Part shown: positions 1 through 4,615 of the stretch, piece by piece
How the letters are laid out: every line of letters starts with the position of its first letter
Position numbering within the stretch: position 1 is the first letter of the stretch
Source: Candidatus Desantisiibacteriota bacterium
Lineage (GTDB): Bacteria; JACRDZ01
Length of the DNA: 5,987 bases
Assembly: GCA_016209155.1 (NCBI GenBank)
Contig: JACQWU010000081.1
Location: 1 to 5,987, forward strand
Reading direction: 5' to 3'
Made by a program: the position numbers and the translations under genes
Notes under the pieces: generated by a model
Told to the model about the DNA's origin: nothing
Databases searched by the model: none
Seen by the model: the letters and a program-made list of their open reading frames with translations, nothing else

Positions 1-98
1 AATTGCCCAAAGTTATTTGCTCCCCAGGTAAAAAGCGCTCCATTTGATTTAATTGCTATTGTATGACTTGTACCGCTTGCAGTCTTTATCCATTCATA
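1..98 (-). repeat. First RCC1 repeat of a second propeller (runs off the window)
   Basis: Directly after Big_5 domain G the translation reads YEWIKTASGTSHTIAIKSNG and then ALFTWGANNFGQ. This matches the RCC1 repeat consensus and resembles blade 6 of the first propeller (AAIKSNGTLWAWG). It implies that another RCC1 array continues beyond base 1, since single repeats do not fold alone. Confidence 0.85.
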
Positions 99-2630
99 TC
101 CTTTAATTGAAAAATTCCATATATAATCATTAAATAAATTATTTCCTGTTTGAGCTTTAACATCTCTTTTAACTTCAGCAATATATATCATTGTTTCTTT
201 AAGAGCAGGATCCGGAATAAATGTTGCTGTAGTATCAGTAAAAATAAAACTACCGGGTACAATATTATTTTTAATATCTTTTAATATGAATGTATTCATA
301 TTTATGCTTGTTGTATCTATCCTTTCTGAAAACACAGCCGTAGCAGATATATTTACAGGTAATCCTTTTTCCCCGTTTACAGGATATGTTGATATCACCT
401 GCGGCAATGTACGGTGAGTGGTAAATGTCCATACAAAATTTATTCCCATATTATTCCCGGCAATGTCTTTTATCCCTGTAGTCAACACTGCTTTATACAT
501 TCTATTGAGTTCCAATGGATTTGCCGGTGTAAATACTGCTATTTTATTATTGTAATCTATTCTGCCTTCAGCCATCAGCCTTCCGCTTTCAGAGCTGCTT
601 TCCGAATAAAATGTATTTGTATTTATGCTTTGCTCATCCATTTCTTCAAAAAATTCTACTTTTATAATAGAATCAACAGAAACATTTTCTCCGTTTTGAG
701 CAGGGCTGATTGCTTTAATTACCGGAGGAATATTGTCATATTTTATTTCTATTGGTACGGTTCTTCCTATAGTTGTACCATCTCCTATTTGTCCATAACT
801 ATTATTCCCAAAAGCCCATAGCGTATTATCTTTTTTTAAGGCAAGAGTATACCCCTTGCCGCAGGATACTTCCGCCCAGTCATTATCAATCCCGAGTTGT
901 ACAGGAATATTTTTATTTATTTTAGTCCCGTCACCCAATTGCCCGTTGTCATTTAATCCCCATGCCCATAGTGTGCCATTCGATTTTATTGCTGCTGTGT
1001 GCGCCTCGCCGGCTGCTGCTTTTACCCAGTTTCCATCACTCCCAACCTGTATCGGAATATTTCTGTTTATAGTTGTTCCATCCCCCAATTGTCCATACTT
1101 ATTCCATCCAAAAGTCCATAGCGTGCCGTCTCCCTTTATTGCCGCTGTATGAAAGCCGCAGGATACATCCGCCCAATTATTATCAGTCCCAATTTGTTCG
1201 GGAATATTTTTATTTATAGTTGTTCCATCCACCAATTGCCCATCAAAATTATATCCCCATGTCCATAATGTGCCATTTGCTTTTATTCCTGCTGTATGAT
1301 TTCCGCTTCCGGATATTTTTATCCAGTCTCTGCCAATACCAATTTGTTTCGGTGAATATCTCCCTGTCCATGTACCATCACCCAATTGCCCGTACCCATT
1401 ATCCCCCCAGCCAAAGAGCGTACTGTCTTTTCTTATTGCCATTGTATGATATCTGCCGCCGGATACTTTTAACCATTTATTGGTACCTATCTTAGTTGGG
1501 GAATATCTATATGATGTTGTGCCGTCTCCTAATTGCCCGCTTTCATTATATCCCCAGCAAAAAAGCGTGCTGTCACCCAAAAGCGCAATTGTATGACTTC
1601 CGCCGCCTGATATGTTTATCCATTTATCTTTTCCTATCCGGGTAGGGAAATATCGCCACACAGTTGTCCCATCCCCTAACTGCCCTTCTGTATTTCTTCC
1701 AAAAGTCCATAAACTGCTGTCTGATAATATTCCTATACTATGCATCTGACCGCAGACCATTTTATTCCAGCCCGGGATAGTATAAAAATTCCATGTATAA
1801 TCTCCCTGGAGACTATTTCCTGATAAATCTTTTATATTACTTCTAAGAGTAGCAGAATAACTTTTGCCTTTTACCAGATCACTAAACGGAATAAATATAA
1901 TTGTCGTATCAGTATAATTAAATGTTCCTCTGATTAAATCATCATTATCATCTCTTAAAATAAATGTCTCGGAATTTATAGTTGTTGTATCCATATACTC
2001 GGAGAATCTAATTGTAATATTAGCACCCGGGATAATTTCCTTTTCCCCATCTTCCGGATTTGTGGATAAAATCTGAGGCGCTATTATATCCGGTGTGGTA
2101 AATCGCCAGATATAATCCTGCGCGAGCATATTCCCCGTCTGATCTTTTACTCCGGTTGTAATTGTAACCGTATATGTAGTATTGGTTTCCAATGGACTTG
2201 CCGGTGTAAACGTCACTATTCTATTATTAAAATTTATTCTGCCTTCTGCATTCTGCCCTCTGCCTTCCAAACCGCTTTCAATGTAAAACGTATTATTATT
2301 TATACTCGTACTATCAAGCGGTTCACTGAATACAGCGGTAATAATTGTGTTTATCGGTATCCTGCTTGCTCCATTATCCGGACTTACCAGCACAATTTCC
2401 GGCGCTATTGTATCTCTTGTCGCAAAATTCCATACATAATTTTCCTGTAATGTATTTCCTGATATATCCTTTACTCCCCGTGTAATCACTCCTGTATAGT
2501 TACTGTTATTTCTTAAATTTCTAACCGGTATAAATCCGGCTGTGCTGTCCGAATAATTCACACTGCCGCTTAATGTGTAATTCCCGTATTTTAAAATAAA
2601 GGTCCCTTTATTTATGCTTGAACTATCCAT
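1..2630 (-). CDS. Downstream segment: Big_5 domains and RCC1 propellers (3'-partial)
   Basis: I translated this frame codon by codon from 2630 to the window edge: 876 codons with no stop, leaving the window inside an RCC1 repeat. The first ATG belongs to the conserved Big_5 motif EVMDSSSIN and is internal; the codons before it, back to a stop at 2661-2663, are out of frame. Content in order: rest of Big_5 C (to 2418), Big_5 D (2414-2094), Big_5 E (2093-1779), seven RCC1 repeats (1769-735), Big_5 F (740-417), Big_5 G (416-105), and the first RCC1 repeat of another propeller (98-1). RCC1 propellers commonly act as protein-binding platforms, and Big_5 domains as spacers or adhesive modules in secreted proteins. 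The ligand here is unknown. There is no membrane segment or catalytic motif. Confidence 0.85.
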   Translation of the reverse strand, partial: MDSSSINKGTFILKYGNYTLSGSVNYSDSTAGFIPVRNLRNNSNYTGVITRGVKDISGNTLQENYVWNFATRDTIAPEIVLVSPDNGASRIPINTIITAVFSEPLDSTSINNNTFYIESGLEGRGQNAEGRINFNNRIVTFTPASPLETNTTYTVTITTGVKDQTGNMLAQDYIWRFTTPDIIAPQILSTNPEDGEKEIIPGANITIRFSEYMDTTTINSETFILRDDNDDLIRGTFNYTDTTIIFIPFSDLVKGKSYSATLRSNIKDLSGNSLQGDYTWNFYTIPGWNKMVCGQMHSIGILSDSSLWTFGRNTEGQLGDGTTVWRYFPTRIGKDKWINISGGGSHTIALLGDSTLFCWGYNESGQLGDGTTSYRYSPTKIGTNKWLKVSGGRYHTMAIRKDSTLFGWGDNGYGQLGDGTWTGRYSPKQIGIGRDWIKISGSGNHTAGIKANGTLWTWGYNFDGQLVDGTTINKNIPEQIGTDNNWADVSCGFHTAAIKGDGTLWTFGWNKYGQLGDGTTINRNIPIQVGSDGNWVKAAAGEAHTAAIKSNGTLWAWGLNDNGQLGDGTKINKNIPVQLGIDNDWAEVSCGKGYTLALKKDNTLWAFGNNSYGQIGDGTTIGRTVPIEIKYDNIPPVIKAISPAQNGENVSVDSIIKVEFFEEMDEQSINTNTFYSESSSESGRLMAEGRIDYNNKIAVFTPANPLELNRMYKAVLTTGIKDIAGNNMGINFVWTFTTHRTLPQVISTYPVNGEKGLPVNISATAVFSERIDTTSINMNTFILKDIKNNIVPGSFIFTDTTATFIPDPALKETMIYIAEVKRDVKAQTGNNLFNDYIWNFSIKGYEWIKTASGTSHTIAIKSNGALFTWGANNFGQ
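105..740 (-). repeat. Two Big_5 domains F and G after the propeller
   Basis: F (740-417) opens NIPPVIKAISPAQNGENV, has EEMDEQSINTNTF and closes GIKDIAGNNMGINFVWTFTT; it is type a (GRIDYNN). G (416-105) opens LPQVISTYPVNGEKG, has SERIDTTSINMNTFILKD and closes DVKAQTGNNLFNDYIWNFSI; it is type b (GSFIFTDTTATFIP). F is close to domain D at DNA level: 507-568 and 2185-2246 align without gaps, including the start of the heptanucleotide array, so this pair looks like a duplicate of D-E. Confidence 0.85.
562..603. repeat. Degenerate 7-bp tandem array (six units) in Big_5 domain F
   Basis: Plus-strand units: CTGCCTT, CAGCCAT, CAGCCTT, CCGCTTT, CAGAGCT, GCTTTCC. The array is 42 bp long, so it keeps the frame. 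It encodes ESSSESGRLMAEGR between the strands NTFYS and IDYNN. The last two units are weak matches. Confidence 0.65.
735..1769 (-). repeat. Seven RCC1 repeats forming a complete beta-propeller
   Basis: Repeats begin at the Trp codons at 1769, 1622, 1475, 1325, 1175, 1028 and 878, each 48-50 codons. Consensus: W-x-x-[IV]-[SA]-x-G-x-x-H-T-x-A-[IL]-x-x-[DN]-G-T-L-[WF]-x-W-G-x-N-x-x-G-Q-L-G-D-G-T-T. Seven blades is the number in canonical RCC1 propellers, so this is a full closed ring. Repeats 1-3 share an R-Y-[FS]-P-x-x-I-G tail; repeats 4-6 share I-N-[KR]-N-I-P, pointing to two rounds of duplication. Repeat 4 has QLVDGTT in place of QLGDGTT, and repeat 5 lacks one residue in SCGFHT. Confidence 0.93.
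2239..2280. repeat. 7-bp tandem array (six units) in Big_5 domain D
   Basis: Plus-strand units: CTGCCTT, CTGCATT, CTGCCCT, CTGCCTT, then two degenerate units, CCAAACC and GCTTTCA. The first four differ from CTGCCTT by at most one base. It is 42 bp and in frame, encoding ESGLEGRGQNAEGR between NTFYI and INFNN, the same position and length as the array in domain F. Confidence 0.8.
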
Positions 2631-2824
2631 TACCTCTGAAATTTTATTTTTATTTCCGTATCAAGCGGAGTATTATTAACCCCGTTAACAGGGATAGAAG
2701 AAACAACCTGCGGCAGTGTTGTATCAAACAGTATTGGATCTGATACTTCTTCTGTAGTAAATGTCCACGCATAATTATTTCGTATTGCATTCCCTTCCAA
2801 ATCTTTCACTCCGGTAGTAACCAC
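2630..2824 (-). CDS. Short frameshifted fragment: end of Big_5 domain B and start of domain C
   Basis: The fragment starts at an internal GTG and ends at a stop created by a one-base loss. Its sequence is clearly Big_5: the domain-closing GVKDLEGNAIRNNYAWTFTT, then the next domain's LPQVVSSIPVNG and TPLDTEIKIKF. The same frame carries recognisable domain B sequence upstream of the GTG back to about 2900 (GNITYNNKIAVCTP), so the coding stretch is longer than the start-to-stop frame. It reads FQR-stop where all the other Big_5 domains have FSE or a close variant followed by a methionine- or leucine-aspartate pair. This is a bridge between two frameshifts, not an independent small gene. Confidence 0.6.
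   Translation of the reverse strand: MVTTGVKDLEGNAIRNNYAWTFTTEEVSDPILFDTTLPQVVSSIPVNGVNNTPLDTEIKIKFQR
2639..2641 (-). other. Frame break 3: probable one-base loss in a homopolymer (coding-strand T run)
   Basis: The coding strand reads ttt cag agg taa. Domains A and B have ttt tca at the same place, so one T is missing. Adding it gives KFSEVMDSSSIN. The change cancels frame break 2, so the frame before 2900 and after 2640 is the same. Confidence 0.75.
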
Positions 2825-2885
2825 TGCTGTATATGTTGTACTTGGTTCTAATATATTTACCGGTGTACATACCGCTATTTTATTA

Positions 2886-4523
2886 TTATATGTTATATTC
2901 CCCTGTATACTGTATACTGTCTACTGTCTCCTGTCTACTTATTTTAAATGTGGTCCTATTTATACTTGTACTATCCATTTCTTTTGAAAATGACACACTT
3001 ATAATTTTGTCCTGCTCAACACCTGATGCGCCATCCCCCGGATCAGTTGATACTATTCCCGGGATTATAGTCCCCGGCGCTGATGCTGTTGTAAAACTCC
3101 ATGTATAATCCTCTGCCATACCATTCCCCGCTAAATCCTTAACTCCGGCTGTTACTACCGCTTTATACGTTGTCCCAGGTGTAAGCAGACTTACCGGTGT
3201 AAATGTCGCCACTCTATTATTATATGAAATTATTCCATTTACACTTACACTTTCATATGCACTGACACTGACACTGTCACTGACACTCGAACTATCCATT
3301 TCCTCTGAAAATGTCACACTAATAATTTTATCCGGCGCAATCCTGACAGCCAAATTCTGCGGATCAGCAGTTATTATCTCCGGCAAAACAGTATCAATGA
3401 TTGGTTCCTGAAACGCGCTTTTTCTGTACCACATTACTTCATATCCCTGCATAATATATGACAGATCCAAATGTATATTTTGTATTTCATTTAAAAGACC
3501 GGGCTCTTCTTCAAGCTTTTCAATTTTCTTTATACAGTCAACTATATCATTTATACTTGTATCAATATCTTCTATACTGTTTTTCCCTCTATTTTTAATC
3601 AAATTTAATTTTTGTATAATATATTCTTTTTTATCGTATTCATCTGTCTCTAAATTTTCAACACTAAGTTCCGCCCTATCAATTATTTCATTAATATTTT
3701 CCTTAATCTCCATTTTTATTTCTGTTGTATTATAAACAAACCATTTGTCACCTGTGCGGTATTGCGTAAGCATCGTAAATAAATACGCGCCTTTTGCTTC
3801 CGGCAGGATATAACATTCATTTGTCTTTTTTATATCCGTACTATCCTGAACGCTGAAATTCCAGCGCAAATCACGAATCCCTGTCATCGTGCCATCCGTA
3901 CTTGTTAATTCCAGATTATCATCAAAATTTCCCCGCGCAATTAAATCACACGCTCTATCAGCTTTAATTTCCATGCTTAATGGTATCATCTCATACGGTT
4001 CTTCTTTTATTTTATCAGGTTCAAGATATTTTATTATCCTTTGCATAAGTAATTCGCTTTTTCTCCTGTTTTCTTCATCCAGATTATTCTCGGGTTCATA
4101 AGTAAGAATAACAGTCTTTCCTCTGCCATATTCATTTGTAACTATGGCCGGCCATATTTTTTCTTTTAATTTTTTATTATGAAATTCCAGTTCTGCTCTT
4201 GTTATTCCTTTTGTCGGATGCACTTTAAATATATCACTTGCAAGCTGCATTTCAATCCCGGGAGACCATGTAGTATCTGTAACTCTGAGCGCGAGATTTT
4301 CTATATCAGACTTATATCCGCCCGGATCAACTCCCAGAAGATCCTTAAAGAGTTTAGGATAAAAAGTATCGGGGTCTGTTTTTATAAATATTAATCCATC
4401 ACCCCTGTTAACGGCTTCTCCAAGTTCATACATACACTCTTTCCATTCTGAATTTTTAACAATCCTGCCGCATTTGTCACATTTCTTTTCATCCTTTTTT
4501 TGCGCGTTATCAAGCATGTACAT
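2886..4523 (-). CDS. Middle segment: amidotransferase-like fold, beta-sandwich, helical stalk and Big_5 domains
   Basis: This is an open frame of 545 codons. Its first ATG (MYMLDNAQKK) has no ribosome binding site and lies inside the Rossmann-like domain begun in the preceding frame, so it is not a genuine start. Residues 1-168 complete that domain (VNRGDGLIFIK, then AIVTNEYGRGKTVILTYE). Residues 180-272 form a beta-sandwich. Residues 274-360 are charged and helical. Residues 377-479 are a Big_5 domain (A), and 481-545 are the first half of a second (B). Translation stops at 2886 shortly after a heptanucleotide repeat, while the next frame continues domain B with GNITYNN and then a normal domain end. 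The stop is therefore caused by a one-base gain at 2900-2903. A CxxC pair (CDKCG, residues 15-18) is present without a clear second metal-binding pair. Confidence 0.8.
   Translation of the reverse strand: MYMLDNAQKKDEKKCDKCGRIVKNSEWKECMYELGEAVNRGDGLIFIKTDPDTFYPKLFKDLLGVDPGGYKSDIENLALRVTDTTWSPGIEMQLASDIFKVHPTKGITRAELEFHNKKLKEKIWPAIVTNEYGRGKTVILTYEPENNLDEENRRKSELLMQRIIKYLEPDKIKEEPYEMIPLSMEIKADRACDLIARGNFDDNLELTSTDGTMTGIRDLRWNFSVQDSTDIKKTNECYILPEAKGAYLFTMLTQYRTGDKWFVYNTTEIKMEIKENINEIIDRAELSVENLETDEYDKKEYIIQKLNLIKNRGKNSIEDIDTSINDIVDCIKKIEKLEEEPGLLNEIQNIHLDLSYIMQGYEVMWYRKSAFQEPIIDTVLPEIITADPQNLAVRIAPDKIISVTFSEEMDSSSVSDSVSVSAYESVSVNGIISYNNRVATFTPVSLLTPGTTYKAVVTAGVKDLAGNGMAEDYTWSFTTASAPGTIIPGIVSTDPGDGASGVEQDKIISVSFSKEMDSTSINRTTFKISRQETVDSIQYTGEYNI
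2900..2903 (-). other. Frame break 2: probable one-base gain in a G4 run (coding strand)
   Basis: Removing one G changes YTGEYNI-stop into YTGNITYNN, matching G-x-I-x-Y-N-N of the other type-a domains. It also gives the repeat loop 36 nt between T-F-x-x and G-x-I, exactly as in domains D and F. A change in heptanucleotide copy number is an alternative cause. Confidence 0.7.
2903..2937. repeat. 7-bp tandem array (five units) in Big_5 domain B
   Basis: Plus-strand units: CTGTATA, CTGTATA, CTGTCTA, CTGTCTC, CTGTCTA. In the coding direction the repeat is AGTAGAC, with variants. It lies in the same loop as the arrays in domains D and F but has a different unit sequence. It abuts the C4 run at 2900-2903 where the frame is lost. 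Confidence 0.85.
3242..3289. repeat. 6-bp tandem array (eight units) in Big_5 domain A
   Basis: Plus-strand units: CACTTA, CACTTT, CATATG, CACTGA, CACTGA, CACTGT, CACTGA, CACTCG. It is 48 bp and in frame, encoding a Ser-Val rich run (SVSDSVSVSAYESVSV). It replaces the usual S-I-N-x-x-T-F-x-[IL] strand of the domain as well as the loop that follows. Confidence 0.8.
3444..3704 (-). other. Charged helical, possibly coiled-coil stalk
   Basis: About 87 residues, rich in Glu, Lys, Asp and Ile, with almost no proline or glycine: KENINEIIDRAELSVENLET, a short break, then YIIQKLNLIKNRG and INDIVDCIKKIEKLEEE, ending HLDLSYIMQGYEVMWY. Hydrophobic residues recur at 3-4 residue spacing, as in a helical hairpin or coiled coil. 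It separates the N-terminal sandwich region from the Big_5 and propeller region. Confidence 0.5.
3708..3986 (-). other. Beta-sandwich domain, family not recognised
   Basis: Residues IPLSMEIKADRACDLIARG through CYILPEAKGAYLFTMLTQYR to WFVYNTTEIKMEI. The pattern of alternating hydrophobic strands, a conserved-looking WNFSVQD, and a G-x-Y-x-F-T strand suggests an Ig-like sandwich. It sits directly between the Rossmann-like domain and the helical stalk. Confidence 0.35.
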
Positions 4524-4615
4524 ATTGTGTATTTTGCATGCGTGCTGTCCAAAATTCCCGCTATTTTTCCCGAATCATACTTCGCGTCCAGCCCCAGATA
4601 GACCAATACATTTTT
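4020..4615 (-). other. Rossmann-like, amidotransferase/ThuA-like domain, interrupted by a frame break
   Basis: The first strand NVLVYLGLDA and helix SGKIAGILD lie in the upstream frame. The rest is in the next frame: YELGEAVNRGDGLIFIKTDP (helix, turn, strand), then WPAIVTNEYGRGKTVILTYEPEN (two strands) and a closing helix LLMQRIIKYLEP. This order matches class I glutamine amidotransferase-like or ThuA-like domains embedded in bacterial surface proteins. I see no catalytic Cys-His-Glu triad, so a structural role is more likely. The stretch between the first helix and MYMLDN looks too short for the fold, suggesting lost sequence at the frame break. Confidence 0.4.

Larger units (their letters stand above)
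1779..3395 (-). repeat. Five tandem Big_5 (SbsA Ig-like) domains A-E
   Basis: Each is about 100 residues with the sequence order P-x-I/V...P-x-x-G...I-x-V-x-F-S-E-x-M-D-S-x-S-I-N...F-T-P...Y-x-A-x-V-x-x-G-V-K-D-x-x-G-N...Y-x-W-x-F-T-T. Boundaries: A 3395-3087, B 3071-2753, C about 2725-2418, D 2414-2094, E 2093-1779. A, B and D have a G-x-I-x-Y/F-N-N strand (type a). C and E have a G-[TS]-[FV]-N-Y-[TS]-D-[TS] strand (type b). B and C are interrupted by single-base frameshifts. Big_5 domains occur in secreted S-layer and surface proteins as structural or adhesive modules. Confidence 0.85.

Noticed and set aside
414-1495. Plus-strand open frames at 414-821, 856-1152 and 1220-1495
   Set aside because: They lie antisense to the RCC1 and Big_5 repeats, which have an unambiguous minus-strand translation. 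Their own repeated peptide (PSPNCP) is only the complement of the QLGDGT codons, and they lack ribosome binding sites.
1934-1954. ATC triplet repeat in Big_5 domain E as another loop array
   Set aside because: It is short and imperfect and encodes RDDNDDL, an ordinary acidic turn. It is in a type-b domain and not comparable to the 6-7 bp arrays.
2903-3289. CRISPR array suggested by the clustered short repeats
   Set aside because: The units are 6-7 bp and directly adjacent with no spacers, inside coding sequence. They are microsatellite-like arrays.
2833-4394. Plus-strand open frames at 2833-3108, 3889-4101 and 4179-4394
   Set aside because: They are shadows of the minus-strand coding sequence, rich in Ser, Ile, Phe and Cys, with no recognisable domain.
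2886-4523. Separate, independently translated gene starting at 4523
   Set aside because: There is no ribosome binding site, and its first residues complete a domain begun in the upstream frame. A frameshift in one gene explains it better.
4391-4530. Programmed ribosomal frameshifting at break 1
   Set aside because: No slippery heptamer such as A-AAA-AAG was found at the frame transition. An A-run in the old frame lies downstream of the transition, and the domain appears to be missing sequence, which favours a deletion.
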